Shown in pieces: positions 9,408-20,175 of a stretch of DNA of 64,000 bases. The stretch lies in contig NZ_VANU01000005.1 of NCBI RefSeq assembly GCF_005771535.1, positions 240,213-304,212 on the forward strand. The letters are read 5' to 3'. This stretch comes from Arcobacter arenosus. GTDB taxonomy: Bacteria > Campylobacterota > Campylobacteria > Campylobacterales > Arcobacteraceae. Both the position numbers and the translations under genes were made by a program. Below the pieces are notes generated by a model. The model saw only the letters and a list, made by a program, of their open reading frames with translations. It had not been told where the DNA came from and did no database searches. Numbering within the stretch: the first letter of the stretch is position 1; every line of letters begins with the position of its first letter.

Positions 9408-10718
9408 TTAATTACTACAAGTGCTTTGTTCTAATATCTCTTCTACATTTTCAATTCTAAGCATAGTTAAATATGGCAATTTTCCAGGAAGTTGGATTTT
9501 ATTTGTATTTCCACTATGAACTGATTCAAGCTCTTTTCCAGTTTCTGTCAAAATCTTTTTAAATGAGATATAGTATTTACCATCATCTTTTTTATAGATT
9601 TTTCCAATTTCATTATCAACTTCTGAAATTACAGAATTTAAAGGAGCAAAAATTTCTGTTTCTTCGTTTGGGTAAGTTTTATACTTACACATAAAATGTT
9701 GTTCATCTTCTGTTACTAATCCACTTACTTCAAAACTTCCTTTGCTTAAAGCATATTCATGATTTTGTGTATCATTTTTTTCAAATGGTCTATGGATTAA
9801 ATAAGCATCAGTAAAACCTCTATTTTTAGTTGTTGCTAACTCCTCTTGATACTTATTAGCATCAAATTTATTTGCATAAAAATCATCAATGGCATTTCTA
9901 TAAGCATATGCAGTTACTGCTGCATAATAAGGTGATTTTGTTCTACCTTCAATTTTTATAGAATCAACTGCTCCTGATTCTAAAATTTCATCAACATGAC
10001 TTGCTAAATTCATATCTTTTGCATTAAAAATATAAGTTCCAACTCCTGGCTCTTCTTCTAATCTAAATAAAGTACTATGATCTTCATTTGCGGCATATAA
10101 AGTATATTCAAATCTACAATCGTTTGCACAACTTCCTCTATTTGGAACTCTTCCCATTTGAACAGCACTAACTAAGCATCTACCACTATAAGCAAAACAC
10201 ATAGAACCATGAACAAAGATTTCAATCTCCATATCAGGTAGATGTTTTTTTATCTCTTTAACATCTTTTAAACTTATTTCACGTGCAGCAATAATTCTTC
10301 TAACACCCATATCATAATAAACTTGCGCATCTAGGTAATTCATTACATTTGCCTGAGTTGACAAATGAATTGGAATTTGTGGAGCTAATTCTCTACAAAG
10401 TCTTACAACACCAGGAGCTGCAACAATTAAAGCATCTGGCTTAAGCTCAGCCATTTGTACAATATGTTTTTTTAATAAATCAATTTGAGAGTTAAAAGGG
10501 AATCCATTAATTGTAGCGTAAACTTTTTTTCCTAAAGAATGTGCATAATCAATACCCTCTTTAAATGTTTCAAAAGTAAATTCTTTTCCAGATCTAATTC
10601 TTAAACTAAAGTGACTAACCCCACCATATACGGCATCAGCACCGTAGTTAAAAGCGATTTTTAATTTTTCAAGATTTCCAGCAGGGGATAATAATTCTAT
10701 TTTTTTGTTGTTATTCAT
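9408..10718 (-). CDS. Peptidase U32 family protein (RlhA/TrhP-like)
   Basis: 436 residues. It begins KIELLSPAGNLEKLKIAFNYGADAVYGG, the U32 hallmark, and has the Cys-rich core SGRCLVSAVQMGRVPNRGSC followed by NDCRFEY, which could ligate an Fe-S cluster. Characterised relatives act in RNA hydroxylation (5-hydroxycytidine in 23S rRNA, or prephenate-dependent tRNA cmo5U/ho5U formation); older protease annotations are doubtful. The same gene is near purE in C. jejuni. Confidence 0.88.
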   Translation of the reverse strand: MNNNKKIELLSPAGNLEKLKIAFNYGADAVYGGVSHFSLRIRSGKEFTFETFKEGIDYAHSLGKKVYATINGFPFNSQIDLLKKHIVQMAELKPDALIVAAPGVVRLCRELAPQIPIHLSTQANVMNYLDAQVYYDMGVRRIIAAREISLKDVKEIKKHLPDMEIEIFVHGSMCFAYSGRCLVSAVQMGRVPNRGSCANDCRFEYTLYAANEDHSTLFRLEEEPGVGTYIFNAKDMNLASHVDEILESGAVDSIKIEGRTKSPYYAAVTAYAYRNAIDDFYANKFDANKYQEELATTKNRGFTDAYLIHRPFEKNDTQNHEYALSKGSFEVSGLVTEDEQHFMCKYKTYPNEETEIFAPLNSVISEVDNEIGKIYKKDDGKYYISFKKILTETGKELESVHSGNTNKIQLPGKLPYLTMLRIENVEEILEQSTCSN

Positions 10719-10834
10719 AATAAGATTTTCCTTATGTGTTTACAAGACACAGTTTGATAATTTCGCAATTATATCAAATTTTTTTATAAAAAAGATTTTG
10801 TATTAAGTTAATTAAGATTTATAAGAATAAATAA

Positions 10835-10856
10835 GGAAAGCTTTTAAAAGCTTTCC
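10835..10856 (-). terminator. Terminator built into the chemoreceptor stop codon
   Basis: A perfect 22-base palindrome (arms GGAAAGCTTTT and AAAAGCTTTCC) covers the codons for the last residues and the stop of the chemoreceptor gene. It is followed on the minus strand by TTATTTATT. Confidence 0.65.
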
Positions 10857-13747
10857 CATTCATCGTCATCATTATTGTTAGATGTAATTGTTTTTGAAGT
10901 AGTTGTTGAAACTTTTGCAGGAGTTGAAACTGTTGTTTTATTTTCAATCCTTGTTTCCATTTTAACAGGTTTTGGTGATGAAACTTCTGTAGTCCTATTC
11001 TCTTTTACCTTAGTACTTTGAATAGAACAGTTTTCAGCTTTAATTTTATCCATAGATCTAAATAACTCTTCAGTTTTTGTTTCTAAATCAGAAGAAACTT
11101 TTTCTAATTCTTCATTTGAAGCTTTTTTTGAATTTAATGAAATATATTCACCAACCAAATTATGAACTTGCTCATGATATTCTTTCATTTTATTCCAGTT
11201 AGATGTACTACAGAACTCTTTTCTTTGACTTTCTTGCTCTAAAATCCATCTACCAAAATCACACTCTTTTGGAGAAGTTACACTCCATGATTTAAAGGTT
11301 CCTACTTGAGCAAAGTTTTTGTTTTTGAAAACAATATGATCATTTTTTAATTTAGACATTGTAAAAACTAAATCTACATCACAAATCTCTTCTTGCTTTC
11401 TCTTATCAAAATTTGCTCTTTCAGCAATATCAAGTAGACTAGAAGATAATTCAGAAACTTCAGTTGCAAGATTACTAATTTGTGTTGCTGATGATGCATT
11501 TACTTGTGTTGCTTGGTCTAAAGAGTTAATAACATCATTAATTTGAACAATACCAGTCTCTTGCTCTTTAGAAGCAGAATCTACATCTGTAATAAGTTCA
11601 ATTGTTTCACTAACTTTAGCATTTAATTCAGAATAACCTTTAATCATGTTATCTGCAATAGCTTTACCTTCATTTGCTTTTGTTGTGGCATTTTCAACTA
11701 AATCTTTAATCTCTTTTGCTGCTTCTGCACTTCTACTAGCTAGATTTCTAACCTCTTGGGCAACAACGGCAAATCCTTTTCCTGCTTCTCCTGCTGTTGC
11801 TGCTTCAACTGCAGCATTTAAAGATAGAATATTTGTTTGGAAAGCTATTTGGTCAATTACTGTAATAGCATCATTAATAGCTTGTACTTGTGTATCAATA
11901 TCATCCATAGCAGAAGTTGTTCTTGACGCTAGGTTTTGTCCATCACGTGCAGATTTATTTAAATCATTTGCCAAAATAGACATTCTATTTACTTTTTCAT
12001 TACTTGATTTAATAATTGATGTAATCTCTTCTACAGCCGCTGCTGTTTGCTCTAAAGATGCAGCTTGGTCGTTTGCTGAATCTGATAGCTGACTAGAAGA
12101 TGATGATAAGACATCAATATCAGCATTTAACTTTTCACCTGTTTTTGTTATCATTGATAAAAATTCTGATACTGTACCACCTAGTTCCCTTGTACTAGCA
12201 AATATTGAACCAATAATACCATTAGAACCTTTTTTAGAAGAAGTTAATGATGTATCAAAATTAGAATCACCATATTCAAGTAAAACTTTATTTATATCTT
12301 CTAATTTATCATTTGTTGAATCTATCATTGAATTAATTGATTCTCTTAGTTTTTGAATAGTAGGATTATTAGATGTCTTTTCAACTTTATACACATAAAA
12401 ACCATTTTTTATTTTTCTAATAACATCTTCAACCTCTTCAATAACTAAGGCATCTTGAGCATACCCAGCTTTTAAGTTATCAACATAACCATTAAAGGCA
12501 TCAACTAAAGATCCAATCTCATCATCACTAGATTTTTTTATTCTTTCACTAGTATCATTACCTGAACCTAAATTTTCAACTGCTCCTTTTAAGTCTTCAA
12601 TAGGTCTAATGATAATTTTTTTAACTAAAAATGAATAAACTAAATAAATAATAATAATTGCTATGATAGTAAATACAGAGAAATAAATAACAATATCAGC
12701 AATCTCTTTATTTGTTTGCTCTTCCATTTTTAAAATGCTTTCTTCAATATCATCTACATAAGCACCTGTTCCAATAATCCAATCCCAAGGTTCAAATTTT
12801 TTAACATAAGAATACTTTAATTGTGGTGCATCTTTCCCCGGTTTTTCCCACATATACTCAACTAAACCACCTAAGTTTTCAGTTTTTGATACTTTAACCA
12901 TTTCATTAAATAAAAACTTTCCTTCTGGATCTTTAACTTTTGATAGATTTTTGCCATTTAATGATGGTTTGATTGGATGCATAATCATCTTTGGTTCTGA
13001 ATCGTTTATCCAAAAATAACCACTTTTCCCATATCTCATTGCTGAGATAGATTTTAATGCTTCTTTTTTTAGATTTTCAGAAACATCAGAAACATATTCC
13101 CCTGTACCTATAACCCAGCCAAAAGGCTCGAAAAGTTTTACAAAAGATACTTTTGGTTGTGGTTTTTCAAATCCTGGTTTTGGCCAAACATAATCAACAA
13201 AACCTTCTTTTTGTGCTTTTGCAACTGCTGCAAACTCTTTAAAGATTTGTTTTCCACCCTTGTCTTTATAATTATATAAATTTTTTCCATCAAGTTGTGG
13301 TTTAATTGGATGCATAACAATAACTGCATCTAAATCATTAATCCAAAAATAACCATTTTCTCCATATCTAGTACCCTCAACAATACTTCTTAATTTCTCT
13401 TTTAACTCATCTGTAGGTAATAAATCTTTGTTTTTTTCATACTCGTGATTTAAAATAGAAAATATAAATTTCGCTTCAGATTTTAAAGTCTCTTGAACTT
13501 CAACTTTAACTTTCTCAATAGATGTTCTTTCATAATAAGAATCAACTGTTTTTAAAGCAAGTGAAACATAATTTTCAAGTTCTTTTTCTTTATTTGAATA
13601 AGCCTCTTGCTTAAAGTTTTCAATTTTTTCTTTTGATACTTTTTTTAAAGTATAAATTGACTGAGTTGCTATTAATATAGATACAATTACAATTGCACAC
13701 AAAGATATTATTAACAACTTCCCTTTGATTGATATTTTTGATAACAT
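10844..13747 (-). CDS. Methyl-accepting chemotaxis protein with double Cache sensor, HAMP and CZB domain
   Basis: 967 residues from the ATG at 13747. An upstream in-frame ATG exists at 13795, but the later one starts [19 protein letters not shown], a normal membrane anchor. The periplasmic part holds two tandem Cache_2-type units, each with GYFWINDxxxxxIMHPIKP and W(V/I)IGTGxYV. A second membrane segment (about residues 350-375), HAMP and the MCP hairpin tip ([20 protein letters not shown]) follow. A CZB zinc-binding domain ([22 protein letters not shown]) comes next. The chain ends EWESF, a CheR-tether-like pentapeptide. Confidence 0.95.
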   Translation of the reverse strand: MLSKISIKGKLLIISLCAIVIVSILIATQSIYTLKKVSKEKIENFKQEAYSNKEKELENYVSLALKTVDSYYERTSIEKVKVEVQETLKSEAKFIFSILNHEYEKNKDLLPTDELKEKLRSIVEGTRYGENGYFWINDLDAVIVMHPIKPQLDGKNLYNYKDKGGKQIFKEFAAVAKAQKEGFVDYVWPKPGFEKPQPKVSFVKLFEPFGWVIGTGEYVSDVSENLKKEALKSISAMRYGKSGYFWINDSEPKMIMHPIKPSLNGKNLSKVKDPEGKFLFNEMVKVSKTENLGGLVEYMWEKPGKDAPQLKYSYVKKFEPWDWIIGTGAYVDDIEESILKMEEQTNKEIADIVIYFSVFTIIAIIIIYLVYSFLVKKIIIRPIEDLKGAVENLGSGNDTSERIKKSSDDEIGSLVDAFNGYVDNLKAGYAQDALVIEEVEDVIRKIKNGFYVYKVEKTSNNPTIQKLRESINSMIDSTNDKLEDINKVLLEYGDSNFDTSLTSSKKGSNGIIGSIFASTRELGGTVSEFLSMITKTGEKLNADIDVLSSSSSQLSDSANDQAASLEQTAAAVEEITSIIKSSNEKVNRMSILANDLNKSARDGQNLASRTTSAMDDIDTQVQAINDAITVIDQIAFQTNILSLNAAVEAATAGEAGKGFAVVAQEVRNLASRSAEAAKEIKDLVENATTKANEGKAIADNMIKGYSELNAKVSETIELITDVDSASKEQETGIVQINDVINSLDQATQVNASSATQISNLATEVSELSSSLLDIAERANFDKRKQEEICDVDLVFTMSKLKNDHIVFKNKNFAQVGTFKSWSVTSPKECDFGRWILEQESQRKEFCSTSNWNKMKEYHEQVHNLVGEYISLNSKKASNEELEKVSSDLETKTEELFRSMDKIKAENCSIQSTKVKENRTTEVSSPKPVKMETRIENKTTVSTPAKVSTTTSKTITSNNNDDDEWESF

Positions 13748-13880
13748 GAACTTTCCCACTCTCATTATTTTGAACTTATTATAATCCTTAAACATTAAAA
13801 TGTCAAGTTAGTTTGACCTTTTAAATAATTATTATTTTATTTTATGTTTTTATGTTAAAATAAGAAACTAAAGGATTTTT

Positions 13881-15809
13881 ATGATTAAAAAGCTATTTAA
13901 AAAAGCAACAATTGATGATTTATTAAAAGAATTAAAAAGTTCGACTTTTAAAGAAGATAAAGTTAATTCTATGCTAGAACATTTAAATATTAATCATGTA
14001 AATCAAAATAATGAAAACTTCTTGCACATAATGATTTTAAACAATAAAATAGAATCAGCAAAATGGCTTGTTAAAAATGGAATTGATATAAACTATCAAG
14101 ACTCAAAAGGAAATTCACCTTTAATGTTAGCTTGTAAAGATGGTTTTTTAAGTGCCATAGATTTATTGCTCGAAAAAAATGCTAATGTAAATTTAGAAAA
14201 CTATAGTGGTTATACAGCCATTGACTTTGCTGTATATAATGGACATTTTCCTGCATATAAAAAACTAAAGCCTTTAGTTAAAGATTTAAACAAAAAAAAT
14301 AAAAAAAATGAATCAATTCTACACTTTGCAGTAAAGTCACAAAATCTACAAATTATCGATGATTTATTAGAAGAGCCAAAATTTATTAATGATGACTCAA
14401 TATTATTTTATAAAGAATCTTTTGAAAACATTAATATTTTGAACACTCTTTTAGATAGATTTAATAGTTTAAAAAAACTTGATCATAATGGAAGAAATCT
14501 ACTTTTTTATGTAATTGAAAATGGTTTTGAATGTCACAATATTTTTCTAAAACTTCTTGAAGATGGCTTAGATATAAACTGTATTGATAAAAAAGGGAAT
14601 AATATACTTTTACACCTAATTGAGTATATTATTTATAAAGAAAATAATCTTGTAATTGATACAAAAGAGGATGTAGAAAAGCATAAAAAAGATATAAAAA
14701 ATCTAATTGATATAATTCCAATCATTATAGAATCTAATATAGATACAACAATAGTGAATAATGATAATGAAACAGTATTATCTCTTTCTGCAAAAAATCA
14801 ACACTTAAAACTTTTAAATTTATTATTGGATTGTGAAGTACCAATTGATATAGTTGATAAAAACAACAACACTGCATTAAGTTTGATAATAGAAAAAGGA
14901 AATAGTTATCTTGAAACAATTCATCTTTTACTTGATTATGGAATAAATCCTAATATTAGAAATTCAAATAATCATACAGTAATTGAAAAATTAATTGATG
15001 CAATTTTAATTGTAAGAGAAGAAAAAAAGGCTAAACCTAGCCAAAGAGTAAAACTTGATTTTAAAAGTGATTATGTATCTATTTTAGAGAGCGTCTTAGT
15101 AAATACAGATGTTAAATTAAAACAATACAATTCAAAAGATGAACCATATTTTTTTGAAGCATTAAGATATGGGGCAACAGATATTGTAAAACTTCTAATA
15201 AAATACGGTGCAGACATAAATGCCCAAGATAAAGATGGCAATAATATTATTTATAAATATATGTTAGAAAACCAAGAATTTAAAAAAGAGAAAGAGCAAA
15301 GAAACTATTACAATAATCTACAAGCAATCATTATAATGGGTGCAAATGTAAATGCAAAAGATTCTTATGGTGGAATAACCTTGCATAAAGCTATTCTAGA
15401 TTGTGATATCACTGTTATAAAAATGCTTTTACATAGTGGTGTAGATATGAATGCAATTGACAATAGAGGTAGACATATATTACACAATGCCGTTTGGAAA
15501 AATGATATTAAAATATTTAAACTTATTTATTCATACAATAAATCATTGTTAAATGAGCCTGATAAGTTTGGTGTTTTACCAATAAATTATGCAGCTTTCT
15601 TGGGATATACAGATATGGTTTTAGAGTTTATTGAACTTAGTGCCCATGTAAATAACCCTTACAAAAAAACAAAATATATTTTAAATTTTCTAAAAAAGTT
15701 TCATAAAAGTTTAGATACTTTAATATTAAATGCAAGAACAAAAATTCAAAAAGATAAAATAAAAGTTTTAGTAGAAAATATGAAAAAAGAGTTTGAAGTT
15801 AATCCTTAA
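13881..15809 (+). CDS. Ankyrin-repeat protein
   Basis: 642 residues, without signal peptide or membrane span. Ankyrin units recur through the chain, for example GNSPLMLACKDGFLSAIDLLLEKNANVN (residues 77-104), DEPYFFEALRYGATDIVKLLIKYGADIN and GGITLHKAILDCDITVIKMLLHSG. The central part (about 150-300) is degenerate. Probably a cytoplasmic protein-binding scaffold; the partner is unknown. AAAGGA lies seven bases upstream of the ATG. It is the only rightward gene between 0.5 and 36 kb and converges on recN with a 4 nt overlap. Confidence 0.9.
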   Translation: MIKKLFKKATIDDLLKELKSSTFKEDKVNSMLEHLNINHVNQNNENFLHIMILNNKIESAKWLVKNGIDINYQDSKGNSPLMLACKDGFLSAIDLLLEKNANVNLENYSGYTAIDFAVYNGHFPAYKKLKPLVKDLNKKNKKNESILHFAVKSQNLQIIDDLLEEPKFINDDSILFYKESFENINILNTLLDRFNSLKKLDHNGRNLLFYVIENGFECHNIFLKLLEDGLDINCIDKKGNNILLHLIEYIIYKENNLVIDTKEDVEKHKKDIKNLIDIIPIIIESNIDTTIVNNDNETVLSLSAKNQHLKLLNLLLDCEVPIDIVDKNNNTALSLIIEKGNSYLETIHLLLDYGINPNIRNSNNHTVIEKLIDAILIVREEKKAKPSQRVKLDFKSDYVSILESVLVNTDVKLKQYNSKDEPYFFEALRYGATDIVKLLIKYGADINAQDKDGNNIIYKYMLENQEFKKEKEQRNYYNNLQAIIIMGANVNAKDSYGGITLHKAILDCDITVIKMLLHSGVDMNAIDNRGRHILHNAVWKNDIKIFKLIYSYNKSLLNEPDKFGVLPINYAAFLGYTDMVLEFIELSAHVNNPYKKTKYILNFLKKFHKSLDTLILNARTKIQKDKIKVLVENMKKEFEVNP

Positions 15810-15821
15810 ACTCTTTTTTCA
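15781..15821. terminator. Inverted repeat at the ankyrin/recN convergence
   Basis: TGAAAAAAGAGTTT (15781-15794) and AAACTCTTTTTTCA (15808-15821) are perfect 14-base complements with a 13-base loop. The arms encode the last codons of both genes, whose stops overlap. A bidirectional terminator is likely. Confidence 0.6.
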
Positions 15822-17347
15822 TCTAAAAGATTTTTAGCAAAAGAAAATGCATCTTTTGTAACGCTTTCTCCACTTATCATCCTAGCAATTTCATTTATTC
15901 TTGATTCATCATCAAGTTTTTTTACAGTTGAAACACCATTTTTCTTATCCACTAAAAAATGTTGGTGGGCAGTTGATGTTAACTGAGGTTGATGTGAGAT
16001 TGCAAATATCTGATAAGAGTTTGATAATTTATTTAATACTGTAGCGATTGCTGAACTTTCTTTTCCACTTAAATTTGCATCAATCTCATCTAAAAATAAA
16101 ATTCCATTATTTACGATATCAAACTCACTAATAGAAGTAAGAAGTGCTAGTCTAAGTCTGTTGAATTCCCCTGAACTAATTGTCTCAAGGTTTACTCCAT
16201 TTAACTCAAAAAGAATCTCATCAATTCCATCTTTAGTCAAATTTTTCTCTTCAACTTTTATTTTTGCATTAGAAAGATATAAAAACTTTAAATAATAATT
16301 CATTCTTTCTTCTAATACTTTTACTGCTTTTTTTCTATATCTACTAATATCTTTTGATAAAGCTTCAACTTCAATTGTAATTTTTTTATGTTTTTTTTCT
16401 AATACTGATTTTTCAAAAGAGATATTTTCGTAAGATTCTAACTCTTTTACTTTATTCTCTTTATATTCTATTGCCTCTTCAATTGAACCAAATCTTTTTT
16501 GTAAAGATGAAAGTTTTTCAATTCTATCCAATACAGTTTCAATATCTAATTCTTCTAATTCATATAAAGAGTCATTAAATTTCTCATAAATATTATTTAA
16601 TTCATTTATAGCTTCATCAAAAAAACTACTATCTTCATCAAGCAAAGATAATGCTTCATTAACCGCTGAAGTGTAATTAAAAATAGCTTGTGATTTTTCA
16701 ATAGCTTCTTCTATCTTTTCTTTTTTAGATAATTTCTTTTTAATTAAAGCTAATTCCTCATATTCGCCAACTTGAGGATTAATTGAATTGATTTTATCTA
16801 TTTCAAATTTTGCAAACTCTTTCAAATCTTCGAGTTTTGATTCATCATTTCTAATTTTTTCAAGCTCTTTTTGAATAGTAGAAAGCTCTTTATATTTTTC
16901 ATCAAACTCTGATTTTATTGAAGCATATTCTTTCTCATATTTTTTACAATAAAAGTCTAAAAAAGCGATTAGTTTTATTGAATCAAAATCTGAGTTATCT
17001 TTTAAATGCAGATGTCTAATAAGTGTTTTTGAAAATTGATTTAGATTTTTTTTAGAGATTGTTTGGGCATTCAAAAAATATCTAGTTTTATCTTTTTTTA
17101 TCTCTTTGATTATAATATCATCATCTTTTTGTATATCATAAACTTCATCTTCAATCCCCATATTACTTAAAGTAATTTCTCCAAGTTTTGCTCTACACTC
17201 ACCTATTCCAAATAAAGATAAAATTGATTGCATTAAAACAGATTTTCCTGCTCCACTAGGTCCTGTAAAAACAACCAAACCTTTTTCTAATTCTAATTCA
17301 ACATCCTTAAATGATAAAAAATCATTTAGATAAATTCTATTAATCAA
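15806..17347 (-). CDS. recN: DNA repair ATPase RecN
   Basis: 513 residues, slightly shorter than the E. coli protein. An SMC-like layout is clear: Walker A GPSGAGKSVLMQ (residues about 29-40), long coiled coils, the signature ISSGEFNRLRLAL, and Walker B GILFLDEIDANLSG. RecN helps join DNA ends during double-strand-break repair. It overlaps nadK by 4 nt (ATGA), so the two are coupled. Confidence 0.93.
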   Translation of the reverse strand: MINRIYLNDFLSFKDVELELEKGLVVFTGPSGAGKSVLMQSILSLFGIGECRAKLGEITLSNMGIEDEVYDIQKDDDIIIKEIKKDKTRYFLNAQTISKKNLNQFSKTLIRHLHLKDNSDFDSIKLIAFLDFYCKKYEKEYASIKSEFDEKYKELSTIQKELEKIRNDESKLEDLKEFAKFEIDKINSINPQVGEYEELALIKKKLSKKEKIEEAIEKSQAIFNYTSAVNEALSLLDEDSSFFDEAINELNNIYEKFNDSLYELEELDIETVLDRIEKLSSLQKRFGSIEEAIEYKENKVKELESYENISFEKSVLEKKHKKITIEVEALSKDISRYRKKAVKVLEERMNYYLKFLYLSNAKIKVEEKNLTKDGIDEILFELNGVNLETISSGEFNRLRLALLTSISEFDIVNNGILFLDEIDANLSGKESSAIATVLNKLSNSYQIFAISHQPQLTSTAHQHFLVDKKNGVSTVKKLDDESRINEIARMISGESVTKDAFSFAKNLLDEKRV

Positions 17348-18216
17348 TTATTTCCCCATCCTAATTTCTCATTTAAAACTTTAAAGAAATCTCTTTTTGT
17401 TCTATGAATAAGTTTAGCTTTTTTATCTGCAATTGTAACTTTAATAATTGCTTCATCTCTTGCTTCTATAATATCTTGCCCATCAATTAAAATAACAGCT
17501 CCTTGAGAATCTTTTATTTTAAACTCAATCTCTATTTCTGCTGGCATTACTAGTGGCCTTTGGGTTAAAGAGTGTGAAGCAACAGGTGTTATAATAAAAG
17601 CTTCTGTCAAAGGATAAACAATAGGGCCACCAACAGATAGATTATATGCAGTTGAACCTGTTGGTGTTGAGATAATCACTCCATCCCCATGATAAGAGTT
17701 AAAAGATTCCCCATTAATTTTTGCATTAACTTTTAACATTGATGAAACTGTTTTTCTAGATATAACTATATCATTAAAAGCTACATAGGTTTTATCACTA
17801 ATTTTACACTCCACCAACATTCTATTATCAATTCTATAATTGTCATTCATTAAATCATTTAAAAATGAAGGAAGCTCTTCCAATACAATATCAGTTAAAA
17901 AACCTAAAGTTCCCATATGAATACCTAAAATTGGTATATCATATTTAAAAGAACTTCTTACAGCAGATAATAAAGTTCCATCACCACCTATAGATAAAAG
18001 GATATCTACCTCTTTGCAAATCTCTTCTAAACTTTTACCATGGTCTTCATTTATCATCTTTGCAGAGTTTTCTTCAAGAATAAACTCTATATTATGTACA
18101 TCAAAACACTTTTTAATTTTAAAAAAATCTTCTTTTATTTCAGGAGAATTAGGTTTTAAAAAAATTCCTGCTTTTTTTATAGATTTTAATCTTTCTGAAC
18201 TTTTTGTTAATCTCAA
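17344..18216 (-). CDS. nadK: NAD kinase
   Basis: 290 residues. The phosphate-binding motif SIGGDGTLLSAVR (residues about 71-83) and the conserved SPTGSTAYNLSVGGPIVYP block define NAD kinase, which phosphorylates NAD+ to NADP+. Upstream of recN with a 4 nt overlap, a common arrangement. It begins 9 nt after the stop of the SPOR-repeat gene. Confidence 0.96.
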   Translation of the reverse strand: MRLTKSSERLKSIKKAGIFLKPNSPEIKEDFFKIKKCFDVHNIEFILEENSAKMINEDHGKSLEEICKEVDILLSIGGDGTLLSAVRSSFKYDIPILGIHMGTLGFLTDIVLEELPSFLNDLMNDNYRIDNRMLVECKISDKTYVAFNDIVISRKTVSSMLKVNAKINGESFNSYHGDGVIISTPTGSTAYNLSVGGPIVYPLTEAFIITPVASHSLTQRPLVMPAEIEIEFKIKDSQGAVILIDGQDIIEARDEAIIKVTIADKKAKLIHRTKRDFFKVLNEKLGWGNN

Positions 18217-18225
18217 TTACTTTTC

Positions 18226-20082
18226 CTATTTAAATTCAATCATTTGAATTTGTTTCATTTCAGTTTCTAAAACTCTTCCATATTTCTCAAGCTTTTTTTG
18301 TTGACTTGAAATTTTTGAAACATATGGTTGATTTTCCCTTAAATCTTTACTTAAATTGTTTATAGCTTCATTTGCTTCGTCAAAACTATCATAAACACCT
18401 TTAATAACTCTATAATAACTATTTTGGCTCCCTATTGGAAAAGCTAGTACTTCTTCATATAAGTTATTATATTCAAAAAATTTGTCCACTCTAATATCAT
18501 CTTTTAAAAATGTAATTAAAGTGATTGTATATTTAGAAGTACCTCTATTAAAAAATTCTTTTTTTATTTTACTTTCACTATTTTCTAATTTTGCATATAC
18601 ACTTGAATAATCAAACTCATATTTACTAGTTTCATCTTGTGCATTATTTACCTTACTATTAAATATCATTTTATTTTTATGATAAATTTTATATAGCTTT
18701 TGATGATTTTTTATATTACTTACTCTTAAATTTTTTAAACTTGTAACATTTAATTCTTCAATGGTTTTTCTTGCATCATCTTTAGTTTCAAATGCTCCAT
18801 AAATAACTCTTGCATATTCTTGATTATCCCCATATTTATATGCTAATGCTTCATTTTTTATTTTATTGTTTAAAAAAGCTTGTTCAATTGTAGACTCTTT
18901 TAAATTTACTTCCCCAAAATCAATTGTAAAAAAAGAACTTCCATCATTTAAAAAAACTTCACTTAAAATATTAAACTCTCCATCCTCTTCAACATAATAA
19001 ACATCAACTAGTTTTGATTCTTTTAAAAAGCTATTATCTTTTTTTTCAATTATTGGTTCTGTCTTTTTTTTCTTAATCTTTTTTACACTATTTTTTTCTT
19101 TTTCTTTATTTTCTATTTTTCTTTCTTTAACTTCTTCTTTTATTTTATTAACTATCTTAGGTTTTTCTAATTTTTCATTTTTTATAATTTTAATATCATC
19201 ACTAAGATTAGGTTTACTTGCTAGCTCTTTTTTATTAGAATCATTCATTTTTAATTCAACAATAGAGTTGTCTTCATTTTTAGAAATATTTTTATTATAA
19301 AAACTTTGAAATTTTTCCATTTTCATAGAATATGGTTTATTACGTTTCAAATTTTTATTAAACTTTTTTATTGCATCAATTGCTTCTGCTCTTGTTTTAT
19401 ATAAACCATATATGATTCGTGCTTTATCTTTATTTTTCCCATATAAATGAGCTAAAGCTTCATCTTCTACTCCATAGGTTTCAAAAAAGTTTTCTATGCT
19501 ATTTCTTTTTAATGAAATACTTCCAAGTGCTATTGAATAAAATTGAGAATTTTCATTTAAAAACTCTTCTTTTAATTTTTTTGCTTCTTTTGAATTATTA
19601 ATAAAAATTGATTTAGAAGACTGCTTATTAACTTCTATTTTTTCTATGTTTTTTTTATTTGGTGTAATAGTTTTTTTAATACTATTTTGATATTCTGTAA
19701 AAACCTCTTGATGTCTTTTTAGATTTGCTGAATAAGGTTTATTTTTTATTAATCTAGGGTCTAAATCTTTTATTGCATTTGTTGCTTCAGTACCGGTTTT
19801 ATAAACCCCTGAAATAACCCTTGCAAACTGTTTATTTTCACCAAATTTATAAGCAAGTGCATTAGTCATATTAAAAGTCTTGAAGTATTCAATTGGATCA
19901 TATTTATTTAAATCTAAAGTGCAAATACTTATAGTGTAAAATTGCGTATTAGGATTTAAAAATTCATCTTTTAAACTTATATTTTTAGTACTTTTATCTT
20001 CTACATATACAATATCATCTTCCATTGCAGCGTTAAGATTTATTAGAGTAAAAAGAAATATGATGAAAATCTTATGTATCAA
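18226..20082 (-). CDS. Secreted protein with four SPOR-like repeats
   Basis: 618 residues from a TTG at 20082, with AGGA four bases upstream. A signal peptide is clear (MIHKIFIIFLFTLINLNA). Four units follow at about residues 35-125, 170-260, 375-465 and 500-600. Each has the pattern FLNxxTQFYTIxxxxL, then ALAYKFGENxxxARVIxGVYKTxxEA and KPYxxxLxxHQ. This resembles a SPOR domain duplicated four times, separated by a Lys/Glu-rich linker around residue 290-360. Likely periplasmic and peptidoglycan-binding; no name is known to me. Confidence 0.75.
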   Translation of the reverse strand: MIHKIFIIFLFTLINLNAAMEDDIVYVEDKSTKNISLKDEFLNPNTQFYTISICTLDLNKYDPIEYFKTFNMTNALAYKFGENKQFARVISGVYKTGTEATNAIKDLDPRLIKNKPYSANLKRHQEVFTEYQNSIKKTITPNKKNIEKIEVNKQSSKSIFINNSKEAKKLKEEFLNENSQFYSIALGSISLKRNSIENFFETYGVEDEALAHLYGKNKDKARIIYGLYKTRAEAIDAIKKFNKNLKRNKPYSMKMEKFQSFYNKNISKNEDNSIVELKMNDSNKKELASKPNLSDDIKIIKNEKLEKPKIVNKIKEEVKERKIENKEKEKNSVKKIKKKKTEPIIEKKDNSFLKESKLVDVYYVEEDGEFNILSEVFLNDGSSFFTIDFGEVNLKESTIEQAFLNNKIKNEALAYKYGDNQEYARVIYGAFETKDDARKTIEELNVTSLKNLRVSNIKNHQKLYKIYHKNKMIFNSKVNNAQDETSKYEFDYSSVYAKLENSESKIKKEFFNRGTSKYTITLITFLKDDIRVDKFFEYNNLYEEVLAFPIGSQNSYYRVIKGVYDSFDEANEAINNLSKDLRENQPYVSKISSQQKKLEKYGRVLETEMKQIQMIEFK

Positions 20083-20175
20083 TATGTCCTACTTTTTTAT
20101 TAGATATAGCCAAGATTTTATCTAAAAATAATTTAAACAAGAATTTAGAAGTTGATTATGATGAAGAAATAAAAA

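Noticed and set aside
11646-12092. A 148-codon open frame on the plus strand, opposite the chemoreceptor.
   Set aside because: Antisense to the highly conserved MCP tip; the same shadow appears opposite the second chemoreceptor at 33927-34295. Its composition follows from the MCP codons.
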